Source of the DNA: Prinia subflava
Lineage: Eukaryota > Chordata > Aves > Passeriformes > Cisticolidae
Assembly: GCF_021018805.1 (NCBI RefSeq)
Contig: NC_086256.1
Span: 12,900,032 to 12,964,031 of the forward strand
Length of the DNA: 64,000 bases
Direction of reading: 5' to 3'
Positions within the stretch are counted from its first letter, which is position 1, and every line of letters begins with the position of its first letter. Position numbers and translations under genes: made by a program. The notes beneath the pieces were generated by a model. That model was given only the letters and a program-made list of their open reading frames with translations, ran no database searches and was not told the DNA's origin. Positions 1 to 14,700 of this stretch are shown here, one piece after another.

Positions 1-2774
1 TGGATTTATACAAGGTACTGCTTATTTCCGACCATTTTTTAGAAACTCTCATAGTGCAAGAAGTTCATAGGGAGCAACAGTAATGGTTTTAAATGTGCCC
101 TGATTAATAGGGACCACCCTATGTCTTGTGTGTTTGACATTTGGAAATATCTGTTACTTAGTCCTAATGAGACAGAACTCAGCAAGAACCTACAACTGTT
201 AATAGTTACTCCTAGAAACTTGCTTCTTAATATGTCCAACTGAGAATCAAACAAAGTTGGGCGGGTGCTATTTTTGTGTCTAATAATATTTTAATCACTT
301 AATAAAATGCAAAGTGAATATGATTGCATTAGTGATGTGATTCAAATACATGGAAACTCAGGTTTCTGTAAAACTGTCCTGCCTGGAGGCTGCCTGCTGT
401 TTGAGATGACTATCACTTCCCCTGTGAAAGGGCAGGGGGAAATGGTTCAAGCAGGTAACAGCTTCTTAATTTGCTTTCTTAGTCTCACATCACCCACATA
501 TGGAAGAAGCAAAATCAAGTTAACACCCAAATTTAAACATAGTAGACATGTATTCTCATGATGTCAGTAATGAAAGTATGTGTAAAGCAGCATGTGTATT
601 CTGGAAAGGAAGCTAACCGTTAAAGCCAAGAAACATAGTCTGGCACAAATCTTTTTATAAGTCCAGAAAGGCTGGATGATCTACAGATAGGTGTAGCTTA
701 ACAGCAGGGAGAAAAAAGAAAAGGGGGTTGGGCAGCTGTCTATTGTGTTAGTACTACCAGAAGTGCCAGAGAGTTGGGAGTAGCTTAAATGGGTTGTGGT
801 GCAATTCCACAAAACTATTGCTTTGTTTCACTCTGAGTTTGAAATGAATACAGGCCAACATTAAAAGGTTTCACTACACAGTGAGGATCTGGCACAAACT
901 GTGAATGCAAAAATAAAGAGAGATTCCTCAAATTATCCAGAGATAAGATCATATCTGGACAAATGTTAGCCTGTTGTCTTAATTCCTATGATTTTTATCT
1001 GAAATATTAAATTCTCCTTATGGGAAAATATTCAAGACAGTTTATGGGAAGAATGCAATTACAGTTTCTAAAAACCTGCTGGAGTAAGATATAAGAATCA
1101 ATTGTTAGTCACTCAGGTAGTAAAATGCACAAGAAATCAGTTTTTATAACTACATATTCAGAGTAGACATGTTCTGCAGGTAGTTGCCTGCTTCTATATA
1201 CACTGCACAGTGCATAAGCAATCAGGAAAATCTTTCTGGTTTAATTTAAAGGACTCTAATTTTTTCCCTCTGGTTTATTTATTGATGATATTTCATGTTA
1301 CTGGCATAAACACATCATACCAGGGAAGGAAAAACAAGCCTGTTTATTGGCAAATGAGCACAGAGGCCCCCTTCAGCAAGAATTTTTACAGTAGGCCTAT
1401 GCAGTGCATTGGTTTTGGAGAGAGGGACGAGTGGGGCTTCTTAAAAGAATGACTTCCTTGATATTTTCAGTCTCACTGCTAAACAATATTTTTGCCTAAT
1501 GAGAGGGGTGCAGCTATTTACAGGAATGCGTGTGTTGCCAGCAGTAAACTGAGCAAGGCTGGGGGAACAGATTGATACCATGGGCAGAGGAGCTGCCCTC
1601 AGAACTGCAGAATGAGACACCAGAAGATCTGTCTGGTTCAGTGCACTAGTTCTGGTAATCCTGCACTTCTCTGAAGCTTTCCTGTCATGTATTTGGGCAC
1701 CAGCTGTAAAAATCTTAACCAGCCACATTCCCTGCCCTTCCCAGTGTATTTACTCCGAGGGCCAGAGTCACATGAAGTCAAACTAGATGGTTGCTTAGGG
1801 CAGAAGGCTTCCTAGAGGAAGAGGAATTAGCCAAGGTCTTTCTTTTATTTGTCTGTCCCTGAGCCCTTGAAAACCAGACTTGTCACTGAATAGGGTAGTC
1901 TAGGGGAGTGGGGAGGTTGGGGTTGGAGTGGGGTGGGAAAATTGCTTCTTTGTCCATTACCCTTATCAGGTCTGGACTGGCTGGCACTGATTCTATCCCA
2001 TCATCCTAGGGATGGAAATTCTTAGGTTTTTTTCTTTTATTATTCCTTCCCCATACTGGGAAACTCTGAGTTAGATTCTTGCCTGCTCTTTAAAGCTATT
2101 AGGGGAATAGTCTTTCTGTTCACTTAGCTACAAGGTAAAGCAGGAGTTTAATAATTCTACTGTTACCTTTGTGTTGCCAATCCACTGACATTTGTAACAA
2201 TTAAGAAAGTTTCAAAATCTAAATAAAAATTAGAATAAGAACAAGCAAAGAAATTACTCTCTAATCTACCCAAAGCAGTATTATAGCTGCTTAGTGTCTG
2301 AGCTCAGCAGTGGGGAAGGGGAAGCATGATAAATGACTGAGGAAGGACGTGCTTCGATAGGGCTCTCCTTTGGTCTTCAAATTAAGCCAAAATGAATTGG
2401 GCAGAAACATACTTTGAAACAACGTCCTCTTGCCCCCTCCTTTTCCCCTGAGTACATTAATGATTACAAGATGTGGGATACATATCTGAGCAGCAACAAG
2501 AGCCTGCCTCCCAAAGTAGAGAGGAATATGGGAATGCACCCAGAGGAAACATAAGTTAGCCACCAGGCTCTTAACATTAAAAAGCACTATCAGCAACAAG
2601 GTATTGTAATACCACACATGTATCAAAACCAGGCTTTGATTCTGTACTTTTATAGATGGATGTTAAAGGTATAAAGTGGCTATTTTCAAATAAACAGACA
2701 ATTGTCATTGTTTCTTTTTTCTGAAGACTTGTATTTAAAGGTCAAAACTTCTTCCATGTATAATATGAACATAA
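1..2774. other. Unannotated non-coding DNA
   Basis: I found no supportable gene here. Open frames are under 112 codons, begin at arbitrary methionines, and lack acceptor or donor signals. Composition is ordinary AT-rich avian single-copy sequence. A GC-richer patch lies around 1330-1760, with no recognisable repeat. This is probably intronic or intergenic. Confidence 0.6.
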
Positions 2775-2935
2775 TAGCACTTTACATTCCCCTGGATATG
2801 AAATGGCTTTCTAAGACTAAATCCTGTTTATAGTCAAGGAAACTGAGGCACAGAGAGGTGAAATAACTGACAAAAAAGACCAGAGTAAAACTATGTTGCT
2901 TAAAATCCAGTCCTATGTCCTGTTCATTGATTAAT
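2775..2935 (+). repeat. MIR-like SINE relic
   Basis: The core at about 2834-2871 contains AAACTGAGGCACAGAGAGGT followed by GAAATAACTGAC. This is very close to the MIR (tRNA-derived CORE-SINE) consensus as I know it. The upstream stretch GCACTTTACATT and the downstream TAAAATCCAGTCCTATGTCC also resemble MIR flanks in the right order. The tRNA-like head is not clear, so this is a truncated and diverged copy. MIRs are ancient amniote relics and are sparse in birds. The boundaries are approximate. Confidence 0.7.
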
Positions 2936-5900
2936 TCTGTGTATCTGGTGAGCAACCTTCTGTCAACTCTTCAGTGACTTTGTATTGTTCTTAGAAGTAA
3001 AGAAAATTTGAGAGAAGCAGAAAGAGAATAATGTCTCATGAAACAACATAAATCTGTCTTCCTGTGCCTCATTATTTTCTTCTTTGAGAAATCTGGGAGA
3101 AAAAAGCTATGTATTTCCTATCCTTTGCAGTGTTTGCTCTGAATGTATTTATTCTGGATGGATTGGTAGGGTAAGTTCTCCACAAATGGCATTTCTCAGA
3201 TTTATTGTTTTTCTCTGTAGATGAAAGAATTCACATTTTTGGAGATTTTTATGATGTTATTTGGCTAAATATAATTTTTCATATTGTTAATATTCTGATA
3301 TCTGAACTTAAACAGTTCAAATTGTACCTTATGTGTGGACTCCTCCTTACAAGGTGATAGTCTCTTAGATGATCTGGCTATTTTATTTCTTCCTGTTTTT
3401 ATAAAAATTCTCTCCTGGTCATGAAGCCCTGAATGTTATTCTCAGAGTAAAGGTTTGGAGTGGGACAAAAGATGCATTTTCCCTTTTCTCAGCCTAGGAC
3501 TAATGGTATTATGGGTGTTTGCAATGGTATCTTGGGCCACAGAGGTGTGGTAAACTTCCTTTCAAGATCCTCAAGAGCTGCTGTAAATTTAAGAGGGCTG
3601 TCTTAGTTCTGCACCAGGAAAATACAAACAGCTTGTTGTAAGATGTCTCAAATCTCTTTCCCTTTTTCTCCCTGGGTTGCCTCTCCTAAAAAATACATTT
3701 TAAAGATTGCCCAAAACCTTTTGCCTGTAGTTAATAACAGGAAGGAGTAACACACTGAAATCCATGTCTTCAGTTTCTGGTTAGACTAAATACTAAGCCA
3801 TTTTACTAATAATTATATACTAATGCCTAAGTTATCAACAAGATAATTTACTGAAAGTTTAATAGTACTGGTGTACGTTTTGATTCAGATTTTTCTCTGT
3901 GGTCAGTAAACGTATACTGCTATATGTACCGCCAGACTTCAGCTTTGTGTGATTAATTCCATGGCTATTTTAACAGCCAGAAAAACCTGGATACCAGTTT
4001 TCCTTAATGAAAAAAAAAAAAGTCAAAAAGTAGAACAGACACCTTTTGTCATGACTGCCTTCAGAATTACGCTGGGCTGAATTCGTGTACAATCTATCAT
4101 ATTATCCAAGGACATTCTGTGAATAACTTCAAGTCAGTGCTGGTTTTTATGCAGGTCGAAGTATTCATCTATGTGATATGTCAAGCCACAACAAACTGTT
4201 TATGGATTGTATATTTACTTCAGCCAAAGTAGGATCCAAAAGTGGAATAAGTGTTTCTGGATGTGTAAACAGAGAAATTCAGTTGGAGTCTAGGATAGAA
4301 GGGGTGTATCCTAGCAAATCAAGAATTTCCAATTATTTCACTTTCTCACCTCTGATTTTTTTTCAGAAATACAGAATTGGAGTAAAAGCAGTAAAAAAGT
4401 AGTAACAAAATATTAATATGTTATTTACAGTCCAAGTTAGATTTCACTTTGCTCAGCAATAGGTATTTTCATGGCTGAAGATGTTTTTTTTCCTTAAAAG
4501 AAACCTCAATGAACTTTCTCTAATAACTCTGATTTTTAAAGAGCATGGAAATTAATCATTTCTACTGGTCATACGTATCTGGCTGTTAGAGATCTGCTGT
4601 CAGTTTATTTACCGTGTTTGGATATTAGAGATAAGAAAGCTGGGCTCCAAAGATTTCATGCCAATTAAATATAAAAAACTCCAAAGTGGCAGCACAGATA
4701 TTGATAATCAGAAATCTGGAGGAAGAAAACCCTCGTCACTGGATAGGTGTGCTAATGCAGGATTTTATTGAGCTGGGGTTTGTGTGAGGGTACACATGCA
4801 GCTCTTTGCATGCATTGGTGTGCAAATGCACACACATCCAGTAATTGGAGTTTGCCTTATCTCTCATCTTAGGCTCTTATCTCACTGTTAGTGGCTGTTC
4901 TTCAGTAACTGACAGACCACTGATAAAAACACTTGGTGAAGTTGCCTCTTGATACTTGAGTTTAAGTAATTTTCCTCAATTATTTTGAATTATCAGCTTG
5001 TCTTTTCCATCAGAAATACTGGTCATTCATGCTAGCTTTAAATGGGAAATCTTGCATATATTTCATGGCTGTCATGGAAACATCTTCTTTGCCCCAGTCA
5101 TGAGTTATCACTACCATAATCTCATAGCTTTATTTGAATTACTGAAGGGGCTCTAACACTCATTTCCTAAGAATTGACACTGAACCATAGAAGTAGGGCA
5201 AAAGCATCCTCTGAGGACCTGGAACCTGCCAACATGGGGGTACAGGAATTTGCAAGGAACTCCATTAACCATTGCCTCTCTGCCTCCATATCTTCTTTGT
5301 TTCCCACCCCCTTTCTTTTTGAGAGTTGTTAGCTTGGATTTGGCAGGGAGTGGGGTCAGAGTCTGTGGTCCCACAGGACACATATTTTGACCAATTGTGG
5401 GAGCAGCAGCAAGGGATGGGAGACCAACCAAAGAATGGCGTGGTTTAGGAGAAAACACTGTGGACTCTCACACAGCCAAATGCTGTTTCCTGAGTTGTTA
5501 GAACCCCTCTTTGCATATGGTGGAATCTGTCCCAACATCTATGCAGATGCAGAAAACCCTTAGGCTGTCTGTGTTTCCTGCTTCTGAGGATGTCCAGGCT
5601 TTTCAGGACAGCTGAGGTGGGGTAACAAAAATGGTTTCCCTGCAGGGTGTCCTTCCTCAGGAATTAGCAGCCAAGGGAAATATGGAGTGCACTAAGAACG
5701 TGGGTGCTTTCAGGGGATAATACTAACAGTACAGGCAACCAGCTAGGGAAGGCTGGTAAACGTGTGGTAAGAGCTTTTTGGAGAGGAGGAGGGGGAAACA
5801 TTCAGCTAAACAAATCCAGGTTTGGTTTTATGGAACCGCTGCACAAGGAGTGGGGATGGACAGCTCTTTGTGACAGCAGTTGGGCACTGGAGACTGGGGT

Positions 5901-8676
5901 ACAAGAGTTAGGGGAGGATGTGTACAGGGAAAGGGTAGCATAAGCCACTGCTGAGAAGGGTCAACCAAACCCAAACACTTTGAATACAACTGACCTGATC
6001 CTAAATTTTAGCAGAATTCTTAAAAAAGCAGAAACCTGGAAACAGGGAAACCTGTACAGATTGGAAGTAGAGCTCAATACTATTTTTAACTTTGTTTCAA
6101 TATCTGGTCCTGCTGCAGTAGGCATTGGGAGGAGCTGTGACATCGCAGCTTTCAGAAAGCTAAAAGCAGATGAGTACTACAACACATTGCCTCTGGCTGA
6201 GAAAGAAAACCCAACCTAACTCTCTTTTTCTCACATAAAGGAGATCTTCAAATTATGGATGAAAGCAAGATCCTCTCTAAAAGCAAACAAACAAAAAATT
6301 AATAACTTCTTCATTTATTGTCCAGAAGAACTGAATTAATCAAGACTGCTACATTGTTGTGACCTTGTGTACTCTTCTACTGTGGTGCCCACGTTAGGAG
6401 CATCAGGAAGTGGCCTGTTCTAACTTATTTTGTGGCTATGGTATTAGCAGAAATGTTCTCCAACTGCCTTATAGGAAAGGGATCACCAATCTAATAGTTT
6501 TCAATAATGCTCCTTTAAGCTGAGTTTCCTAAATAGCTTCAAGCAGCTTTAGAGGAGGAAGGCAGCTTTGGCCAAACAGTGCATACACCTTCACACCTTG
6601 AAAAATGGTCGTTTCTGCTGAGCTTATTTGGGCCTGTATGTAAAGAGAGAAAGTTCTGCCTTCAAATAAACATCAGTCTGACCTCTGCATTTATACAACC
6701 TAGTGGCTTTGTAATCCACCTGCAACATTCCTGTCTTGACAGCAACAGTTTATTCCAGTTGCAGTAATGCCACGATATTGACTTTGTTGGCATTGTTTTT
6801 TTATTGTTAAAGTAACATCAATTTCCATATTGGATCATGTGGAAATTATAATGTAAACCAAAGAAACAGAAAAACCCAAACCAAAAAAACACAGCTTAAA
6901 TCAGTTCAAAGTCAAGACAAAGCGATTAAATTCTCTCCAGCTTTGGTTTTGGTTTTTGGTTTTGTTGGAACAGATCTGACAGTTACTGCCCAAAAGTAGA
7001 AATGCTTTAGAAGCCACAAAATAGTATTAGATAATCTCAACAGCCTCTCAGCTCAAGGTTAGTAGTTCACTGATTTTTGTCTAGCAAGAGACATGCGTTT
7101 TTGCTTTATTACACCTTGGGATGCGTTCTTCCTTTAGCTGAGGTAATTTCCTAGATGAAGTGCTGACCGCGGCTGGGGCACTGCAGTTTGTCTCCTGTTC
7201 AGGTCTCTAATATGTGGTGTCTCCACTGCCTGTTGTTGTGGCCTTTAGCCTGCTTGTGCTCCTGTGAGTCTCCTGAGGAGCAGCTTCAGCAAAGCCCTGC
7301 TGCCCCTTTGTGACCATGACGGGAGGCTTTGCTGTCACAGAGGCCGGCTGCAAGGCTCTCTTACGCCCTGCAGAGTTCTGAAATTCCTGTTGGCAAAGGA
7401 GCACTCCAAACTGCATTATTCTGGCTGCGGCAGGAAATGAACGGTGGCTGGAGTCTTGCCACTCTTTTGGTTATGCAAATGGGGAATTATGCAGAAGAGG
7501 TATTCGAGGCTTGTTTTATTTTTGCTTAATCAGTTGTCAACATGTTTATACAGTTCAGTCACTGTCACTTGCCATTGTTTTGCCCTGACTCTGTGTTTGC
7601 GGAGGAGTTTATCACAGGGAAGGGCGGGCAGAGAGGCTGCTCCTTTGAGAAGCAGCCGGGTGAGGCTCGCAGGCATTCCCCAGAGGCACTGGGAAGCCAC
7701 CATCCTGCAAACCCCATAGGGCAGAGAAGAAAACAGATATTGCCAACTGGTGGATCTGCCTATTAAACCCATGCCAAATCAGTCCCATTTCATGCTGGCT
7801 CGTCCTGAGAGAGATTCCTGTCTTAATGAAAGCTGTGCAGATCTAGAGTAACTTTATCGTCTGTAATTGGGTTATCCTGGATTTGTTCCACCCTAAGGTT
7901 GGCATGTGGTGCAGATGGTAGGAGGAGGGAAGGGTGAAGGCAGTGAGCTTTAATGTCTGCACTGCCACCTACCCAGGTGCCGTGGCCAAGAAAGACTGAG
8001 ACATGTAGAAGTGAGAGTTCCTCTCATTAGGCAGACATGGAGTACAAACCTATCATCCTTATTGGGTAATGACTGAGTGAAGCGAGAGGCATTCACCCAC
8101 TTGTTGTCATTAGGGTGGATTCCATTGGGGCTCAGGGCTTCCCCTGGCTTAGAAAGCTATAATTCATATTTCACAATACTAGCGCTTGTAAATATGATGT
8201 AGAAATCAATAAGTTAATTTCTAAATTCATGTTTCAGTTTTCAGGCTATTAAGAAGTTCTTCATAGCCTACTTTGTACAGATCTTACTGCGTGTTCTGTC
8301 ATATCACCTCTAATTTTGTGTTGTCTCTTAAAAACACACACTCACTTGTGTTTTTGAAATAGAGAAACCCTGAAAGAAATGATTTCTCAGTTCTCAAACC
8401 ATCATTAATCATGACAGTTGTTGTAACTCATAGAGGCAGATTGTGAGAATGTTTTTCTGGGGCTCTGGGGTTTTGGTGGCATTTGGGTTTTTTTTCTCAG
8501 ATAACCTTACCAAAGTTTGCAATTACTTTCAAGCAGTGTATAAATGATGTATCCACTGTGTGCAAAACACTGGTCCCCAGTAAAGAGTAACTATGGATTT
8601 ATACCTACTAAAACTGGCATTTGCTGTGTATATAGAGCAATATTCCCACCCCTTAGATAAAAAGCAAAGCTCATTT

Positions 8677-8678
<2 letters not shown>
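2936..8678. other. Unannotated non-coding DNA
   Basis: No exon or RNA gene could be supported. Segment 4610-4720 (GATAAGAAAGCTGGGCTC then AAGTGGCAGCACAGAT) is faintly MIR-like but too diverged to call. Segment about 7150-7720 is richer in G+C and CpG than its surroundings, with several short frames open on both strands but no splice signals. A/C-rich simple sequence with AAACCAAAAA-type units lies near 6854-6892. Nothing else stands out. Confidence 0.5.

Positions 8679-8718
<40 letters not shown>
8679..8718. repeat. Homopolymer tract (T)40
   Basis: An uninterrupted run of 40 T is followed ten bases later by TCATAGAATC, a short match to the CR1 terminal repeat. This could be the tail of a minus-strand retrotransposed sequence or slippage. 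No element body was recognised on either side. Homopolymers this long are also prone to sequencing-length error. Confidence 0.9.
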
Positions 8719-8719
<1 letters not shown>

Positions 8720-11700
8720 GTTGTGATCATAGAATCGGTGGCAGGTAGGAACAGCAGCTTGTTCTCATAAATGAGAAGAGCCGTAAACATTGATTAATCT
8801 TCATGTAAATTCCTTTTGCCACAACCCTGCTGACAGATCATTATCCTCTCAAATGCCTGTCTCTTTAGCCATACAGCCTTGCGACTTTGTCATCCTCTAT
8901 TAAGTAAACTGGGTTGTGCATGGCTTGGAAAGGAGAACAATAGAGACTTGGGTGTTGCAGTCGGGGCTGTTGGCAAATTAATAGATGACACTACTTGCCA
9001 CTTAGAGAAGCAAGAGGAGGACTAAATAAGTTCATCAGCACAGGGCTCAGCAGTGGTATTTTGGCTCGGTTTATTGTGGCTGATGAGACACAAAACTAAA
9101 CTCTAACAGTTGTTGAGCTCCTTACATGATTGTTAAGCCTGGTATCTTGGCCAAGTTCCATTTTGGGTCATTATGCTGTCCTTTCTGCTGTTCCCCTGTA
9201 GTTTCAGCTGGATTAATTCTTTTTTACTTCCCCTTCTGGAACCAGCCATTTGGCACTGCTGGCACTCTGCGCTGGCATCCCAGAGGCTGATTGCATGTCA
9301 GTGGTAGGTGGATGTGAGGGAGTAATCTTCATCTAAAGCCTTTAAAGCACTTGATCTAAAAAGATCAAAGGACCCTAAATAAAGGAAGAGGTATCACTGC
9401 TATTCAATCACAAATAGAAAGAATTTCCTATGCTCATCATATTGAGGTTGACACCTGGTACTCAAGGAGAGGAAAAAGTCTTGGTTTTGGTTTCCCCATT
9501 CTCCCATTCACACTGCATCTAAAAGCCAGTCTGGCCATATTGCTTTTATGTAGTCACTACTGACCAATAATGCATTTATTACATTGCAGTATTTCTAACA
9601 TTTGTCAGCTAGAGATGAAAATTGTTGTGTTCAATTTCCTCTGTACAAATAACATTTTTCAGTCAAAATGCACGTCATGTGCATCCTCCACTGAGGAAAG
9701 ACACCTCCTGAGTTATTAGTAACATGAATTTGTACATATAAACCAAACCAAACCAAACTTTTCCAAAAGCACTATGCTCTTAAGTATAACGAAACAATAC
9801 TAGTTATTATCTACTGTTGGTAGCATATGAGAAATGCCAGATTAAATGTAAATTATTACAAATACAGCTACGTATGCTAAGTAATTTACATATATTTACA
9901 GAATATTTCTTGTCTGTAATCAAATACTTACCATTAGCTATAAATCTTTCAGTTTTCAGTGTTGTCAAATGCCTTTGTCCATCATATTATGGTCTTAAGC
10001 AACCTCTGTTCTGTATTTTCATAATCTTCTTGCTAACAATATGGAATAATAGCTTTTGGCCTTTCGTTGAAGGTGTGGGACTATTACAATGAGAAAAACA
10101 AAGGATGTGAACATGCTGACCTCATTACAAAATAAGTGGTTGCCAAACAAATATTGCTAGCTTCTTCCTTAGAAACAATCTGATATGAAGCAGGCAAGTA
10201 TGTCTTCTGTTCAGCCTGTAAATACTTTGCATAAGTGTAATTAAGGACATATTTTTTCCCCTACAGTCAGTTTTAATCATGATCCTCTTCTCTTCCAATG
10301 TCTGTATTTTTCTTATCAAGGTCATGGGTTGATGTTAATATTTGGAGGAGATAACAACAGAACTGAGGTCTTCTATGGAAACTGAGATGTCAGATTATTT
10401 TTATCAAAAGCCACATTTTGTTTTAGACTGAAGATCCAAATAGTCAGTCTTAAGAGATGGCATTACCAAAAAAATTTAATACCCCTATTTCCCCTTTTGC
10501 TTCCAACAAATCTTACTGTAGAGCAATTTTTTTTCCTTGAGAAGTACCAGAAACTTAAGGTAGTTAATATTTGGGAAAGTCAGTTTAGCAGAAGGGAGGA
10601 GGGTATATCTAAATGTTAGGATGTTAAACACCATTTCCTTTCATTTTATCCGTCTTTATGTTTTTTGAGTGTAATACAAAAAAATCTCTTTTGATTAGAA
10701 TCTTTGTATAAAATTAGCACGTAGGATAATTAGTTTGGGTGGAACATTAACACATATACATTTTAAGAAACTATGTTCTTTGGGTAGTGCTTGTATGAAG
10801 ACTTTGAGCTTATTTTAGGACTCATTTTTTCTCCTAGAAAATGGAAAAGCATGCTACTTGTCTTGTAATTCTAGTAGTTCTAGTTCTTATGTTTAAAATC
10901 TAATTGTAGAAAAATAAAGAAACAAGTAGTGAAACAGTGGGCAAAATCTTGATTGCAGAGTGATTAGAAGTTTGAGGAAAAGAATGCTAACAAGATGTAG
11001 TTCTTTATGAAACTGTGCTATACATTTTTACTGCTGTGATTGCATTAGTATGTTGGTCAGTTTTCAGAGGCTGTATTTTACAGAAATCTAAACTATGTCA
11101 ATAGTATTACTAAATCAGATATGCATTAATGAAAAATATTTTGAATGAAATCTGGGTGAAAAGTTGAGTTTGTCTTGACAAATTCTCTAGAAAGGCTTTA
11201 CATGATGTATGGTGGGCCAGTAATTTTATTTTGTTTTCATGAGGAAAGTACAGTAGCTTAGTCTATAAGTAAGTTTATATTAATATATATTTGGCAAATG
11301 TCATGAATATTGCTAAGAACAGGTGAATAGTTCTTAGGAATTGGATCTAAGAACATCAAATAGAGGCATAAAAATCAGACTTGGGAAATTTAGAGCTGTT
11401 GCATCTGGCAAAAATAAAACACAGAGCAAGAGTACTGAAAAGTTAAAGAAATGCTCAGACATTAGTGAAAAGTGAGCATGCAGGAAGGAATGACTCATTT
11501 ATCTGCCCACACATTAGTGTCAGTGTAGCAGGGCTGTGAAGTGTGACAGTGTCTCTGTTACAACTACAAAACTATTTAATCAACGCAACAAATGCATTAG
11601 CAAATGAAAAGGTGTCTGAAGAGGAATTTGAGTACTCAATGAGATACATTGCTCTGTCAAAGACAGGCCAGGCCCAAGCACATGGACTGCCTGCCCTGCA

Positions 11701-14700
11701 AGATTCTCCTGGCCTACTTCTTTGAAAGGTCACAGAATTCTAAAGTGGAAAACTGGGGTCTGGATTGGTTGTTCTGCCAGGCTTTTAGCCTATGTGCCTG
11801 TGGAATATTGTCTCTCCTTTCCCCCAGCTCCTGTAGCATCTGCCAACATCACAATAACAAATCTATACTTATGCCACTGAAATGTGCATAGGAGGAGATT
11901 CTGATAAATGGAGTATGCAATCCTGGTCACAGAGTGGCCACTGGAATGTGTGTCAAAGCAGGTGACTTGAGGCTGAGGTGCTCTCTTCCAGCTCACACCC
12001 TCTCATTGTATCATAGAGATGTCTTTGTGTTTGCAACAGGTAATCCTGGTCCTGGGTACTATTTACCAGATGGCAGCCTTGATTCTTCTTCTGGAATTAA
12101 ATGTCTAGGCTCTTAAAAGCACAATTATTTCTATCCCTGTGGCACTTTTTCCCCTGCTCTTATCCAATAGTTCCAGCCTTTTTACTTCCTATGTATGAGA
12201 CATTAAGCTCTCTTCTTTCAAGCTGCTACAGAGGTAAAAGCTTGTCTCTCTGTGCTGAGAACAACATAAGTAGACTTGGTTTTAGTGACTGTTATAATTA
12301 GGGCATGAATTGTTATTCCCCTTTAAAGTAACTTCTTACATGTAAATCTAGTAGCCCCATCTAGATAGGAAGCTGGGAATAACCTACTTCAAAAATCCAA
12401 CTTAAATGTACTTAATCATAGCATGCAAAATCTGGAAAATACCAATATTTCCATAGACTAAGCAGTTATGAAAGCAACCAGGGCTCTGTGAACCCTGAAC
12501 AAAGGTGTTGTGTGTGTGCTGAGAGGGTATTTTGCGGAATCAGAAGGATTTGTGGATTCAGAACTTGGAGTCCTTCTCCATAAGGAAAATTTAGAAATCT
12601 TTGGGTTATCAGGGTACTTCAGTTCCTTTGTAAAACACTTCGTGAATTGCCTTGACTAGAAATCTGAATGATCAGGATTCCCTGTGGGTCTCCCAGCACT
12701 GCCGAGCCTGGGTAAGAAAAAACCACAACCCTTCTGGCATCTGTGGACTTCTGCTGCCTAAATAAAAAATGCCTCCAGACTTGAGGTGCTCCTAGGATAG
12801 GGATCACCTGAGCAGGTTTTGAAGTTTTGGACAAGGCTAACTATAAAACAGAAATTAAGCAGTTCATTAGTCCATCTTGCATGGAAGAATTGGCTGTGGG
12901 ATGCCAGGAAACAGCAGGGAGGAGGAGAGGCTCTGCTTTCTTCTGCCATCCTTGTTTACAGATGCTGGCAAATGGAAGTACTTCTTTTACCACAGCTATC
13001 CAGTGGAAACTGCTATTCACACAAAGAAAAAAGCATTTAAAGAAGCATCTGAAGCATTTTGGAAGCTACCAGAGGAAAAATCAAGGAGGATGCTGAATGA
13101 AACTTTATAAACTTGCTTGGCAATAAGTTTAATATATATTGAAGAAAAAACATCCCAGTGGTTCCCTAATAGTTCACTTGTGTGTGTGTCTGAAGGATGA
13201 AGTCTAAGGAAAAGACAGGACAGGGAGATCCTTACAAAATACAAGGACAAAGGCCAAGTTTAACATAACCTGATTTTGGAAATATAAAATTGATAAAGCT
13301 TGGCAAGGAGCTGTATGTGGTTATCCTGTTTAACTTTTAAAGGAAATCAACACTTGGAAGTAAAGTTGTGTCTTTGAGAATCAACCTAGACTACAGAAAA
13401 ATATTCTTATAGTTCAGAATAAACTTAAGATCTAGCAAAAGTATTTTCAAGTTTCTTAAAAATTTCTTTTATAAATTTTTATATGTGAGTGAAATTATGC
13501 AATTTGGAGTTAGTATTTTTGGAGATAAAGGAAAGACTGAAAACTGGTAGTTTATGGAGAAGGGAGTTGAATTGATTCAGCTTTTCCCAGTGTTCTTGAA
13601 CAATAATAATATTGGATGTTACAAGCAATGGAGAACCCATCCAGAACTGATTTTGGTACGTGGACATAAATTCTAGCAATGCTTGCTGTCATATGGTCTT
13701 AAGAGATTTCAAAAGTAAATCTGATAACACCAAAATTACAGTCAATATTGAGAATGAATTCTGTAATAATTGTGATTTTGTGTTCTTAGATGTGGAGGGA
13801 ATTCAAAAAAATGTGAATCTGCATGTAAGTCCTGACATATATTCCTGTAATTTAAAATTGTATTGTGCTTGGATACCTCTGCTTTAAAAGCTACTGATAG
13901 CAAAAGACACCTACTTTTACGTTTAAGCTATGAATTTTTTTTTTGGTCCACTGTGGGCAATGAAAGGATTAGCTATAATTATAACTAGGCAGCAGTTGTT
14001 GTTCTGTAGTCCTGTAATTGTAATGAGAGTACATAATCCACTTCTTTTCTTGCAAATCCTAATTTACAGATGTTGGTAGAAATTTGAGGTAAATGTAGTT
14101 CTGTCATAATCTACTTTCTGTCAGATCTCCACAACAGAAATGAAAATAGAAGATTATTGCACACGGAAAGGATTTTTTATTTAAAAGATATTTTCTTTAA
14201 AAAGTAAGCAGTTTGATAACGTTTCTAGTACTTGAAGGCTGCCTCCTTCAAAGTGATGGAAACAAAAATGTAAAGCAAGTCTAAAGACTTGCATTTCATT
14301 AGAGTTTGCTGGAGAAGGGGGATACTACTTTACTTAAAGCACTCAGAGATGGGGTATTGTGGAACAGCAAGTCTCATGCCTCAATATTGAAAGTTTCCTA
14401 CCAGAAGGAGAATATATATGCGCTTCTGCTGTGTCCTACAAGCCTAGAAACACTCATTTTTCTCTCTCCCCCTTCTTGTTTCAAAGTGGAACTAAATCAA
14501 AAATTAATCTTTCATTTCCAGAAGAAAATGGTTTAGAAACACTGACCTAGTTTCCTCATGATGAGACTTGGGGGATGTTGGTATTTAAAATTATTCAAAG
14601 CAACTATGATTTCCCTTTTTATGTGCTTCTAATTTCTTCAGTGTTCTTTAGGTAATAAAGTGGATTAAATTGTTTTCATCCACCAGAGTTGGGGACTGTG

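Noticed and set aside
4610..4720. MIR-like wording (GATAAGAAAGCTGGGCTC ... AAGTGGCAGCACAGAT)
   Set aside because: Similarity is too thin and interrupted to annotate without a profile search.
11543..11725. 60-codon frame with a protein-like middle (YLINATNALANEKVSEEEFE)
   Set aside because: Non-AUG start, no acceptor or donor at either end, and too short for an open frame to be meaningful.
13788..13823. 36-nt segment between TTCTTAG and GTAAGT
   Set aside because: Weak pyrimidine tract and too short to judge coding potential; expected by chance in 64 kb.
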